Shown in pieces: positions 1 through 8,417 of a stretch of DNA of 64,000 bases. Numbering within the stretch: the first letter of the stretch is position 1; each line of letters begins with the position of its first letter. This stretch comes from Streptomyces ochraceiscleroticus (GTDB lineage Bacteria > Actinomycetota > Actinomycetes > Streptomycetales > Streptomycetaceae). Location: NCBI RefSeq assembly GCF_000720485.1, contig NZ_JOAX01000020.1:186001-250000 (forward strand), in the 5' to 3' direction. A program made the position numbers and the translations under genes. The notes under the pieces are model-generated. The model was not told where the DNA came from. It saw only the letters and a program-made list of their open reading frames with translations, and ran no database searches.

Positions 1-2275
1 CACCGATGCCACGCAGCCCGTAAGGCGCGTGCTCATCGGCAAGTTCGAGGACATCCACCGGAATGGTGGGGGTGTCCAAAATCGTGGGGATCAGATAGTC
101 GGTGAAGGAGGGGTTGCGTACCTTCGCGGTCTTGGGGTCGACGATGATCTCCTCCATGACCGCCACGCCCAGGCCCTGGGTGGTGCCACCCTGGATCTGG
201 CCGACGACGGACAGCGGGTTGAGCGCCTTGCCGACGTCCTGCGCGCAGGCCAGCTCGATGACCTTGACCAGGCCGAGCTCGGTGTCGACCTCGACGACCG
301 CGCGGTGCGCCGCGAAGGAGTACTGCACGTGGCCGTTGCCCTGGCCGGTCTCCAGGTCGAACGCCTCGGTGGGGCGGTGCCGCCACTCCAGCTCGACCTC
401 GACCGACTCCTCGCCGAGCACGTCCACGATGTCGGCGAGCACCTCGCCGCCGTCGGTGACGACCTTGCCGCCCTCCAGGAGCAGCTCGGCCGTGGCCCAC
501 GCCGGGTGGTACGTACCGAACTTGAGCCGGCCCTTCTGCAGGACCTGCTCGCGCACCGCCTCGCAGCTGTTCTTCACCGCGCCGCCGGTGACATAGGTCT
601 GCCGGGACGCCGAGGTGGAGCCGGCCGAGCCGACCTGGGTGTCCGCCGGGTGGATGGTGACCTGCTGGACGCCCAGCTCGGTACGGGCGATCTGCGCGTG
701 GACGGTCACGCCGCCCTGGCCGACCTCGGCCATCGCGGTGTGCACGGTCGCGACCGGCTCGCCGTTGATGACCTCCATGCGGACGCGCGCGGTGGAGTAG
801 TCGTCGAAGCCCTCGGAGAAGCCGACGTTCTTGATGCCGACGGCGTAGCCAATGCCGCGGACGACGCCCTCACCGTGGGTGGTGTTGGACAGGCCGCCGG
901 GCAGCGCGCGGACGTCGGCGCCCTCGGTGGTCTCCCACTGGTTCTCCGGCGGCAGCGGCATGGCCTTCACGCGGCGCAGCAGCTCGGCGACCGGCGCGGG
1001 CGAGTCGACGACCTGCCCGGTCGGCAGCAGGGTGCCCTGCTCCATGGCGTTGCGCTGGCGCAGCTCGACGGGGTCCATGCCGAGCGCCTTGGCCAGCTTG
1101 TCCATCTGCGCCTCGTACGCGAAGCACGCCTGGACCGCGCCGAAGCCGCGCATGGCGCCGCAGGGCGGGTTGTTCGTGTAGAGCGCGATGGCCTCGATGT
1201 CCACGTCGTCGACGACGTACGGGCCGACGGCGAGCGAGGAGGCGTTGCCGACCACGGCCGGGGAGGCGGAGGCGTAGGCGCCGCCGTCCAGCACGATGCG
1301 GCACTTCAGGTGGGTGAGCTTGCCGTCCTTGGTGGCGCCGTGCTCGTACCAGAGCTTGGCCGGGTGCCGGTGGACGTGGCCGAAGAAGGACTCGAACCGG
1401 TTGTAGACGATCTTGACGGGCTTGCCGGTACGGAGCGCCAGCAGACAGCCGTGGATCTGCATCGACAGGTCCTCGCGGCCGCCGAAGGCACCGCCGACGC
1501 CGGAGAGCGTCATACGCACCTTCTCCGGCGGCAGGCCGAGGACCGGCGCGATCTGCCGCAGGTCCGAGTGCAGCCACTGGGTCGCGACGTACAGGTCGAC
1601 GCCGCCGTCCTCGGCCGGCACCGCGAGGCCGGACTCCGGGCCGAGGAACGCCTGGTCCTGCATGCCGAAGTCGTACTCGCCGGTGACGATCACGTCCGCG
1701 CGCTTGGCGGCCTCGTCGGCGTTGCCGCGGACGATCGGCTGGCGGTGGACGATGTTCGGGTGCGGTACGTGGCCCGCGTGGTGGTCCTTGCGGCCCGGGT
1801 GGAGCAGCGGCGCGTCCTCGGCGGTGGCGCTGGCCTCGTCGGTGACGACCGGCAGCTCCGCGTAGACGATCTTGATCTTGGCGGCGGCCCGGCGGGCGGT
1901 CTCCGGGTGGTCGGCGGCGACCAGCGCCACCGGCTCCCCGTGGTGCCGCACCCGGCCGTTGGCCAGTACCGGGGTGTCCTGGATCTCCAGGCCGTAGTTC
2001 TTCACCGCGGTGGGCAGGTCGTCGTAGGTGAGGACCGCGTAGACACCGGCCTGGGCGAGCGCCTCGGAGGTGTCGATGGAGCGGATCTCGGCGTGCGCGA
2101 CGGTGCTGCGCAGCGTGAAGCCCCACAGCATGTCCTCGTGCCACATGTCGGACGAGTACGCGAACTCGCCGGTCACCTTGAGCGTGCCGTCGGGCCGCAG
2201 CGTGGAGGCGCCGATGCCGGCCGGGGTCGTGCTGCCCTGGGTGAGGTTGGTGGGTGTCCGGGTGACTCCGGCCAT
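1..2275 (-). CDS. Xanthine dehydrogenase family molybdopterin-binding large subunit (3' end outside window)
   Basis: This is the catalytic subunit of a xanthine-dehydrogenase-type molybdenum hydroxylase, expected to oxidise hypoxanthine and xanthine to urate in the cytoplasm with the FeS and FAD subunits encoded just upstream. Reading down from ATG at 2275 gives about 758 residues before the left edge, so the C-terminus is missing. Family signatures are visible: VGGAFGGRE near residue 262, AMRGFGAVQ near 372, and NPLSVVGQIQGG near 690 (molybdopterin-binding region). The start lies 2 nt after the stop of the FeS-subunit gene, so translation is probably coupled. Neighbouring pucR supports purine breakdown, but the substrate is inferred from context; another aldehyde or heterocycle hydroxylase remains possible. 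Confidence 0.93.
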   Translation of the reverse strand, partial: MAGVTRTPTNLTQGSTTPAGIGASTLRPDGTLKVTGEFAYSSDMWHEDMLWGFTLRSTVAHAEIRSIDTSEALAQAGVYAVLTYDDLPTAVKNYGLEIQDTPVLANGRVRHHGEPVALVAADHPETARRAAAKIKIVYAELPVVTDEASATAEDAPLLHPGRKDHHAGHVPHPNIVHRQPIVRGNADEAAKRADVIVTGEYDFGMQDQAFLGPESGLAVPAEDGGVDLYVATQWLHSDLRQIAPVLGLPPEKVRMTLSGVGGAFGGREDLSMQIHGCLLALRTGKPVKIVYNRFESFFGHVHRHPAKLWYEHGATKDGKLTHLKCRIVLDGGAYASASPAVVGNASSLAVGPYVVDDVDIEAIALYTNNPPCGAMRGFGAVQACFAYEAQMDKLAKALGMDPVELRQRNAMEQGTLLPTGQVVDSPAPVAELLRRVKAMPLPPENQWETTEGADVRALPGGLSNTTHGEGVVRGIGYAVGIKNVGFSEGFDDYSTARVRMEVINGEPVATVHTAMAEVGQGGVTVHAQIARTELGVQQVTIHPADTQVGSAGSTSASRQTYVTGGAVKNSCEAVREQVLQKGRLKFGTYHPAWATAELLLEGGKVVTDGGEVLADIVDVLGEESVEVELEWRHRPTEAFDLETGQGNGHVQYSFAAHRAVVEVDTELGLVKVIELACAQDVGKALNPLSVVGQIQGGTTQGLGVAVMEEIIVDPKTAKVRNPSFTDYLIPTILDTPTIPVDVLELADEHAPYGLRGIG

Positions 2276-2277
2276 GG

Positions 2278-2895
2278 TCAGGCCCCCGTTCCTGCGGTTT
2301 CGGACTCGCCGCGGGCGGCCGCGAGGCGGACCGCGTCGAGGATCTTCTCGTAGCCCGTGCAGCGGCACAGGTTGCCCGACAGCGCCTCGCGGATGTCGGC
2401 GTCGGAGGGCTGGGTGTTGCGCTCCAGCAGCTCGTCGGCGGCGACCAGCAGGCCGGGCGTGCAGAAGCCGCACTGGACGGCGCCCGCGTCGATGAACGCC
2501 TGCTGGATGGGCGAGAGCTTCACCTGCTCACCCGTCTGGCTGTCGCCCGTACCGGCGGGCTTGGCGGCCCAGCCCTTCGCCTCGTCCAGCGTGGTGCCCT
2601 TGCCGCCGCAGACCCCCGCACCGCAGCCGCCGTGCTCCGCACGCTGCTGGGCGAAGTCGGCCAGCCCTTCGACGGTGACGACCTCGCGGCCCTCGACCTG
2701 CCCGGCCGCGACCAGGCAGGAGCACACCGGCACCCCGTCCAGACGGACCGTGCAGGAGCCGCACTCGCCCTGCTCGCAGGCGTTCTTGGAACCCGGCAGG
2801 CCCATCCGCTCGCGCAGCACGTACAGCAGGCTCTCGCCTTCCCAGACGTCGTCGGCCGTCTGCTCGCGGCCGTTGACGGTGAACTTCACGCGCAC
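2278..2895 (-). CDS. Xanthine dehydrogenase 2Fe-2S small subunit
   Basis: This 205-aa subunit passes electrons from the molybdenum centre to FAD. The N-terminal plant-ferredoxin-type cluster ligands are C40, C45, C48 and C60; the C-terminal cluster ligands are in QCGFCTPG and LCRCTGY. The start is GTG at 2895, six nt after a perfect AAGGAGG (2902-2908), and it overlaps the end of the FAD-subunit gene by 10 nt. Between the two cluster domains, where the family usually has a short linker, there is an extra stretch of roughly 40 residues containing HGGCGAGVCGG, which adds two cysteines with no canonical role. The gene sits second in a three-gene operon and is coupled to the catalytic subunit. 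Confidence 0.95.
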   Translation of the reverse strand: MRVKFTVNGREQTADDVWEGESLLYVLRERMGLPGSKNACEQGECGSCTVRLDGVPVCSCLVAAGQVEGREVVTVEGLADFAQQRAEHGGCGAGVCGGKGTTLDEAKGWAAKPAGTGDSQTGEQVKLSPIQQAFIDAGAVQCGFCTPGLLVAADELLERNTQPSDADIREALSGNLCRCTGYEKILDAVRLAAARGESETAGTGA

Positions 2896-3785
2896 TGTGC
2901 GCCTCCTTGTGCTGTGCGGCCGTCGCCGCGGTAGGACTCCCAGACCCAGCCGAGCGTGCGGCGGGCCATGATGCCGACCGCGTGCCGGCGGTACTTCGCG
3001 CTGCCGCGCACATCGTCGATCGGGTTGCAGGCGCCGCTCGCGAGCTGGGCGAACTGCTTCGCCACGGACACCGGAATCGGCGCGCCGGACTCCCAGTGGC
3101 CGCCCTCCTCCAGCGCCGCGGCGAGGAAGGTCTCCGCCTCCTTGGCGCGTACGGGGGTGGGCGCGGCCGAGCCGATGCCGGTGCGGACCGTCTTCGTCTC
3201 CGGGTGCAGCGCGATACCGAACGCGCACACCGCGATCACCATGGCGTTGCGCGTGCCGACCTTGGAGAACTGCTGCGGCCCGGTGGCCTTCGGCAGGTGG
3301 ACGGCGCGGATCAGCTCGTCCTGCTCCATGGCGTTGCGCTTCACGCCGAGGTAGAACTCGTCGATGGGGATCATGCGGCGGCCGCGTACCGACTCGACCT
3401 CGATCTCGCCGCCGGACGCCAGCAGCGCGGGGTGCGCGTCGCCCGCGGGGGACGCCGTGCCGAGGTTGCCGCCGACGCCGCCGCGGTTGCGGATCTGCGG
3501 GGAAGCGACGGTGTGCGAGGCGAGGGCCAGGCCGGGCAGCTCGGCGCGGAGGTTCTCCATGATCTGGGTGTACGGGACGGAGGCGCCGAGCCGTACCGTG
3601 TCCGCTCCGGTCTCCCACTCCCGCAGATCACCGATGCGGTTCAGATCCATCAGGTACTCGGGGCGGCGGTGGTCGAAGTTGATCTCGACCATCACGTCCG
3701 TGCCGCCCGCAATCGGCACAGCGGTGGGGTGCTCGGCCTTCGCGGCGAGCGCCTCCTCCCAACTGGCGGGGCGAAGGAAGTCCAT
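2886..3785 (-). CDS. Xanthine dehydrogenase FAD-binding subunit
   Basis: This 299-aa flavoprotein is the electron-exit subunit of the complex, delivering electrons to NAD+ or another acceptor. It carries the CO-dehydrogenase-flavoprotein FAD motifs: AGGTDVMVE near residues 26-34 and NRGGVGGNLGTASPAGDAHP near residues 99-118, the second binding the FAD pyrophosphate. It is the first gene of the operon; its 3' end overlaps the FeS-subunit start. The gene is transcribed away from pucR across a 221-bp divergent intergenic region (3786-4006), where PucR-type regulation would be expected. No maturation factor (XdhC) is visible, but the operon continues beyond the window edge. Confidence 0.94.
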   Translation of the reverse strand: MDFLRPASWEEALAAKAEHPTAVPIAGGTDVMVEINFDHRRPEYLMDLNRIGDLREWETGADTVRLGASVPYTQIMENLRAELPGLALASHTVASPQIRNRGGVGGNLGTASPAGDAHPALLASGGEIEVESVRGRRMIPIDEFYLGVKRNAMEQDELIRAVHLPKATGPQQFSKVGTRNAMVIAVCAFGIALHPETKTVRTGIGSAAPTPVRAKEAETFLAAALEEGGHWESGAPIPVSVAKQFAQLASGACNPIDDVRGSAKYRRHAVGIMARRTLGWVWESYRGDGRTAQGGAQCA

Positions 3786-4006
3786 GCGTGGCTCTCTTCT
3801 CCGAAGTCGTTCATCGGTCGTTCATGTTTCAGTTACGCGATGTGACCCAGTACACGTGCCAGGCACGCGCCCGGTGCAGTCACCGAAACCATGAAGCGGT
3901 TGGCTGGCCAGGCCAGCCGTCTTGTAGATTCGAACGAAAAGCGGGGCACGGCAACCTCGCGGTATTCCACCGGCAACACCAGACAGAAAGATCGGCGGGC
4001 AACGTC

Positions 4007-5674
4007 ATGCGGCTCCGCGCACTCCTGGACACCGACTCCCTGGGCCTGCGGCTGCTCGGGGGCGAGGACGAGCTGGACCGAACGGTCCGCGGCGTGATGA
4101 CCACCGACCTGCGCGACCCCAGCCGCTATCTCTCGGGGGGCGAGCTGGTGCTCTCCGGGCTCGCCTGGCGGCGCGAGCCGGCGGACTCCGAGCCCTTCGT
4201 ACGCATCCTGGCCCAAGCGGGGGTGGCGGGTCTGGCGGCCGGCACGGCGGAGCTGGGGCCGGTCCCGGACGACCTGATCGCGGCCTGCGCGCACCACCGC
4301 CTGCCGCTCTTCTCCGTCACCGAGGCGGTCTCCTTCGCCTCGATCACCGAGTACGTCGTACGGCAGGTCTCCGGCGAGCGGGCCGGCGACCTGGCCGCCG
4401 TCGTCGACCGGCACCGCCGCCTGATGACGTCGGGCCCGGCGGGCGGGGGCCCCGAGGTCGTCCTGGACCTGCTCGGCTCCGACCTCGACCTGCGCGCCTG
4501 GGTCCTCTCCCCCACCGGACGGCGGATCGCGGGCGCGGCACCCGGCGGCGACGCCACGCCGGCCGGGGACGCGGCGGTCGGCGCCCGGCTGGCGGGCGAG
4601 CACCTGGCGGCGGCGCGCAGCGGGCGGCGCAGCCCGCACCGCGTCCTGCTCGGCAACAGCACGTACTCCCTCTTCCCCATCCGCAGCGGCGGCCGCGACC
4701 TGCGCGAGACCGTGCTCTCGGACTGGCTGCTGGCCGTCGAGGCGGACGCCGGCGACTGGCCGGCGGAGCGGCTGGACCTGCTGCAGGGCGTCACGCAACT
4801 GATCGCCGTGGAGCGGGACCGGCGCGACGCGGCCCGTACGGTGCGCCGCCGGCTCGCGCAGGAGGTGCTGGAGCTCGTCCAGACCGGCGCCCCGCCCGCC
4901 GAGATCGCCGCCCGCCTGCGGGTCGCCGCGCCCGTGCTGCTGCCGGGCCTGGGCACGGCGCCGCACTGGCAGGTCGTGGTCGCGCGCGTCGAATGGGACG
5001 GCGGGGAGCTGCCCGGCGGCCCGGTCGCGCAGACCCTCCTCGAAGAGATCCTGGTCGACCCCGGCAGCGCGGGCCCCGACCCGGCGGACCGCATCGCCGT
5101 GGCGCACACGGGGGACGAGGCGGTCGCGCTCGTACCGCTGCCCGCGCTGCACGAGGACGACTCGGACACCAAGGCCGAGGGCCTGCACGCGGAGTCGCTG
5201 CTCCGGGCGGTCCAGGAGCCGCTGGCCCGCGGGCTCGCCGACGACGGCCGGCTCACCATCGGCGTCAGCGCCGCCGTCCATTCGGCTGAGGGACTGCGCG
5301 GCGCGCTGGAGGAGGCCCGGCACGCCCGCCGGGTCGCTGCCGCCCGGCCCGGCCCGGTGTGCGCCGCCGGCCACGAGGAGCTGGCCTCCCACGTCCTGCT
5401 GCTGCCCTTCGTGCCCGACGACGTGCGCCGCGCCTTCACGGCCCGGCTGCTGGACCCGCTCCGGGACTACGACCGCCGGCACCGCGCCGAGCTGATCCCC
5501 ACACTGGAGGCGTTCCTCGACAGCGACGGTTCCTGGACCCGCTGCGCCGGCCGGCTGCACCTGCACGTCAACACCCTCCGGTACCGCGTCGGCCGCATCG
5601 AGCAGCTCACCGGCCGCGACCTGTCCCGCCTGGAGGACAAGCTGGACTTCTTCCTGGCCCTGCGGATGACGTGA
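4007..5674 (+). CDS. PucR-family transcriptional regulator
   Basis: This is a 555-aa regulator of the purine-catabolism (PucR) family. The N-terminal PucR sensor domain spans about residues 1-125 (starting MRLRALLDTDSLGLRLLGGE). A GGDEF-like central region follows. A C-terminal PucR/CdaR-type helix-turn-helix sits near residues 500-555 and includes CAGRLHLHVNTLRYRVGRIE. The start is ATG at 4007; the same frame is open back to 3788 but without a better ribosome site. Transcribed divergently from the xanthine dehydrogenase operon, it most likely controls that operon in response to purines or their breakdown products; this is inference from family and position. A bare 221-bp intergenic region separates the two divergent genes. 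Confidence 0.92.
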   Translation: MRLRALLDTDSLGLRLLGGEDELDRTVRGVMTTDLRDPSRYLSGGELVLSGLAWRREPADSEPFVRILAQAGVAGLAAGTAELGPVPDDLIAACAHHRLPLFSVTEAVSFASITEYVVRQVSGERAGDLAAVVDRHRRLMTSGPAGGGPEVVLDLLGSDLDLRAWVLSPTGRRIAGAAPGGDATPAGDAAVGARLAGEHLAAARSGRRSPHRVLLGNSTYSLFPIRSGGRDLRETVLSDWLLAVEADAGDWPAERLDLLQGVTQLIAVERDRRDAARTVRRRLAQEVLELVQTGAPPAEIAARLRVAAPVLLPGLGTAPHWQVVVARVEWDGGELPGGPVAQTLLEEILVDPGSAGPDPADRIAVAHTGDEAVALVPLPALHEDDSDTKAEGLHAESLLRAVQEPLARGLADDGRLTIGVSAAVHSAEGLRGALEEARHARRVAAARPGPVCAAGHEELASHVLLLPFVPDDVRRAFTARLLDPLRDYDRRHRAELIPTLEAFLDSDGSWTRCAGRLHLHVNTLRYRVGRIEQLTGRDLSRLEDKLDFFLALRMT

Positions 5675-5702
5675 GCGCCGCTCGGCCGGCCGTGCGCATC
5701 CT

Positions 5703-5742
5703 GTGATCACCGCTGGCCAGCCCCCGCGCGCCCGGTGATCAC
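5703..5742. promoter_or_regulatory. Twin GTGATCAC palindromes
   Basis: Two identical 8-bp palindromes GTGATCAC lie at 5703-5710 and 5735-5742 with centres 32 bp apart, about three helical turns. With flanking bases they also form a perfect 10-bp inverted repeat (GTGATCACCG / CGGTGATCAC). They lie 20-60 nt upstream of the SseB-DUF1266 start, between it and the pucR stop. They may be a dimeric operator pair or, less likely, a pucR terminator, since the 20-nt loop is long. Confidence 0.5.
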
Positions 5743-5761
5743 GGCTCGATAAGGTTTTCCC

Positions 5762-7048
5762 ATGGCGATGACGAACGGGCCGGAGGCGGCCGCCGAGCCG
5801 GACCCCGCGGAACCGGCGACTCCGGCGGCCCCGGTCTGGCAGCCGCCGAGCGAGGTCGAGCAGCAGCTCCACGACGCGAAGACGCGCGGCGACTGGCCCG
5901 CGTACTTCGACGTACTGGCCCGCAACGAGCTGTTCATCGCCGACTCCCGGGCCGCGGCCGACGCCCATCCGGGCACGGTGCGCTTCCAGCCGTACTGGGA
6001 CCAGCGCACCGGGACGCCCTGCCTGGCCGCCTTCACCATCGGCATGCTGCCCGCGCCCGTCGAGGACCCGGTCTTCTGGTCCGGCTCGCTGGACTGGTAC
6101 GCGCGCAACTGGGAAGCGCACGACCCGCCGTGGCTGGCCGTCAACCCCGGCAGCCCGTGCGAGGCGTACTTCCCGACCTCCCCCGAGCACCGGGCCGTGT
6201 GGCAGCGGCACGCCGCGGCCGCTGCCTCCTCCGACGAGGAGGGGATCAGACTGCGGGCCCTGCACGTGGGCGGGCCGCTGCACGGTCCGGTGGCGCACGG
6301 ACTCGCCTGCGGGGCTCTGCTGTTCGTCAGCAACGGCCGGCCGTGGAACGCCATGGCCCACCACGGCCGGGGCTACTACCCCGAGAAGAAGCAGCTCGCC
6401 GAGTTCTGGAACGTCACCGACCGCGCGACGTGGCAGCAGGCCCAGGAGCGGCTGACCGCCGCCGACATGGTCAGCGAGGTATGGGAGTTCGCGCTCGCCG
6501 TGCGGCGCTCGCTCGCGCTGGACTTCGCGGGCGCCGTGAGCGTGGACCACTGGCGCGGGGTGGCCGAGCGGGTGCTGCGGCACAACGCCGAGAAGGGCGC
6601 CGAGGTCAAGCTCACCCCGGAGGGCGTGACGAAGACCGAGCCGCCCGGCGAGGCGGAGGTCGCCTCGCAGGTCGCCGGGGTGCAGCGGCTCATCGGCCGG
6701 ATCGCACGGTACGAGGCACGGTTCCGCGCGGACGGCGTACTGCCCGAGGGCAAGTTCGTCCGGTCCGTCGAGGCATGGGACTACGGACGCGCCTCGGGCA
6801 TGGCCCGCTGGGGGCTCGGCGCGCGCTACTGCACCCTGCCGGAGGCGGAGCAGGCCGTGCTGCGCGCGGGCGCGGCCAGCCGGAGCGCGTACCGCTCCTG
6901 GGAGGACTTCTCCGCCGGCTTCATCCTCGGCCGCTGCCTGCAGTTCGACGAGGAGGAGTTCGGCCACTGGTACGAAGACATGGCCACCGCGCACCACATC
7001 CTCACCACCGACCCGGCCAGCCCGTGGTTGAACATCCCCTGGGAGTAG
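5762..7048 (+). CDS. SseB-like / DUF1266 domain protein
   Basis: This is a 428-aa cytoplasmic protein of unknown function. Roughly residues 25-160 look like an SseB-type domain, including AAFTIGML and the phrase WLAVNPGSPCEAYFP. Roughly residues 210-425 match DUF1266, with the signatures VEAWDYGRASGMARWGLGAR and YRSWEDFSAGFILGR. Such two-domain proteins occur in Streptomyces, and some DUF1266 proteins are linked to contact-dependent or polymorphic-toxin immunity; nothing in the neighbourhood supports that here. The start is ATG at 5762 with AAGG (5751-5754) seven nt upstream. Twin GTGATCAC palindromes precede it. No function is assigned. Confidence 0.85.
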   Translation: MAMTNGPEAAAEPDPAEPATPAAPVWQPPSEVEQQLHDAKTRGDWPAYFDVLARNELFIADSRAAADAHPGTVRFQPYWDQRTGTPCLAAFTIGMLPAPVEDPVFWSGSLDWYARNWEAHDPPWLAVNPGSPCEAYFPTSPEHRAVWQRHAAAAASSDEEGIRLRALHVGGPLHGPVAHGLACGALLFVSNGRPWNAMAHHGRGYYPEKKQLAEFWNVTDRATWQQAQERLTAADMVSEVWEFALAVRRSLALDFAGAVSVDHWRGVAERVLRHNAEKGAEVKLTPEGVTKTEPPGEAEVASQVAGVQRLIGRIARYEARFRADGVLPEGKFVRSVEAWDYGRASGMARWGLGARYCTLPEAEQAVLRAGAASRSAYRSWEDFSAGFILGRCLQFDEEEFGHWYEDMATAHHILTTDPASPWLNIPWE

Positions 7049-7492
7049 GGCGGAGCGGTCGGCGCCGGGGATGATCTCCGCCCCGCCGACGGGCACTCCG
7101 CACCCCCGCGATCCGGTGGTCCGCACTCCGCCACGCGTCCACCGCCGCCTCCGTCACCGGGACCGGGCGCCGGGATCAAGGGGCGGGCGGCAAAGGGCGC
7201 ACGGCGCGGGGCCGACCGCGCGATTCCGGATCACTCGTTCGAGCGGCTTTCGCGCGCTGTCGCGACGGCGACCGAAGCGCCAGGTCAGGGCGGCCGACGA
7301 CCGATCACCGCCTGCGCACCCCCCTGCCGGGCAGCCATGATCGGCTTCTCTAGCGCCTCAACTCCGCGCCGTACACGGCCCGCCGGAGATTGTGAAATCA
7401 TTCACCCAGCCCCTTGGCCCCACGCCGACATTCGTGCTGAGATTCGCCCACTGCTTCCAGTCCAGCTCAAAGGTGCGCTCGGGGAGGGCAAT
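7049..7492. other. Intergenic region with weak 5' hairpin
   Basis: These 444 bp hold no convincing gene. Immediately after the preceding stop an 8-bp inverted repeat GGGCGGAG / CTCCGCCC (7048-7055 and 7076-7083, 20-nt loop) could be a weak terminator. The rest is presumed promoter for the TPR-like gene; local composition becomes less G+C-rich around 7380-7470, as expected near a promoter. A short open frame at 7071-7340 is Arg/Pro-rich and looks like noise. Confidence 0.45.
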
Positions 7493-8362
7493 GTGGCGGA
7501 CACCGCCATGCCGGAATCTGCCGAAACCAACGGGTCCGAAGGATCTGTCGAACGACTGCCGGTGCCGGGAGCACCGGTGACGGGACTGCCGGCGGCCAGG
7601 ACCGCCGGCCCGGCCGCGGACGGGACCGGGGACGACCCACTGGACCGGGCGGTCTGGCGGCTCCGGTCCCGCGGCTGCTGGGAGGACGCGGCCGCACTGC
7701 TCGCACCACACGTGGCGGCCCACCCGACCGCCGCTCTCCGCCGCGCGGCGCTCCTCGTGGAGCGTTGCATGTTCACCGGCACCGGCTGGGCCGAGGCCGA
7801 GGACGCGCTGCGGTACGCCGAGGCCCGCGCGGGCACCGACGACGAGCGCGGCGACGCGGCCTGCGAGCGCGGCCATCTCGCCTACGCCGCCACGGTCCTG
7901 GGCGTACGCGACCGCGCCGACGAGGCCAGGGCGGCGCTCGGCCGCGCCGCGGCGCTGCTGCCACCGGCCGCCGAGGGGCGCGCGCTGCTCGACTTCCGGC
8001 GCGGCCTGATGGCCGAGCACATCGCCGACAGCCCGCAGTCCGCGCGGGCCGCCTACCGCCGCGCACACGCCGCGGCCACCGCGCACGACGACCCGCTCCT
8101 GCTCTCCTTCACCTGGCGCCATCTGGCCGGACTCGCCCTGCGCGACGGCGAGTTGGCGGAGGCGAGGCACGGCTTCACCGAATCCCTCCGCATCCGCGAG
8201 GAACTGGGCTACCTCATCGGCACGGCCCCCGCCCTCGCCGCCCTGGCCGACGCCGCACCGGAAGAGGACGCAGCCCGCCTCCGAGCCGAAGCCGCCCGCC
8301 TCTTCCGCCTCATGGACGGCGTGCCCACGTGGCTGGCGGATCATCTGACGACGGCGGCGTAA
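7493..8362 (+). CDS. TPR-like helical repeat protein
   Basis: This is a 289-aa protein of unknown function. From about residue 60 it is almost all alpha-helical with Ala/Leu-rich degenerate tetratricopeptide-like repeats (for example ARAAYRRAHAAATAHDD and LAGLALRDGELAEARHGF, the latter a good TPR). No signal peptide or membrane segment is seen. The GTG start at 7493 follows GGGGAGGG (7481-7488) by four nt; ATG at 7508 is an alternative. The gene converges on the GntR-family gene with a 55-bp gap. TPR proteins are usually scaffolds or partners; no partner is identifiable nearby. Confidence 0.7.
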   Translation: MADTAMPESAETNGSEGSVERLPVPGAPVTGLPAARTAGPAADGTGDDPLDRAVWRLRSRGCWEDAAALLAPHVAAHPTAALRRAALLVERCMFTGTGWAEAEDALRYAEARAGTDDERGDAACERGHLAYAATVLGVRDRADEARAALGRAAALLPPAAEGRALLDFRRGLMAEHIADSPQSARAAYRRAHAAATAHDDPLLLSFTWRHLAGLALRDGELAEARHGFTESLRIREELGYLIGTAPALAALADAAPEEDAARLRAEAARLFRLMDGVPTWLADHLTTAA

Positions 8363-8417
8363 CGGTCGGCGCCTCACCGGCGTAACGACCGGAGCCTCAA
8401 CGGAAGAAACGCGAGCC

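Noticed and set aside
29..2353. 774-residue open frame on the plus strand opposite the xanthine dehydrogenase large subunit
   Set aside because: The protein is low-complexity Asp/Val/Arg/Gly-rich and has no family motifs; the minus strand encodes a clear molybdenum hydroxylase. It is a high-G+C shadow.
2278..3618. 446-residue minus-strand frame including the FeS subunit
   Set aside because: Only the last 205 residues are real; the N-terminal 240 are the FAD-subunit gene in the wrong frame. The ribosome site fixes the true start at 2895.
3833..7126. 1097-residue open frame on the minus strand
   Set aside because: It runs antisense through pucR and the SseB-DUF1266 gene; composition is Arg/Gly/Val-rich without motifs.
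7071..7340. 89-residue open frame
   Set aside because: Arg/Pro-rich, no ribosome site, no family signal; intergenic noise.
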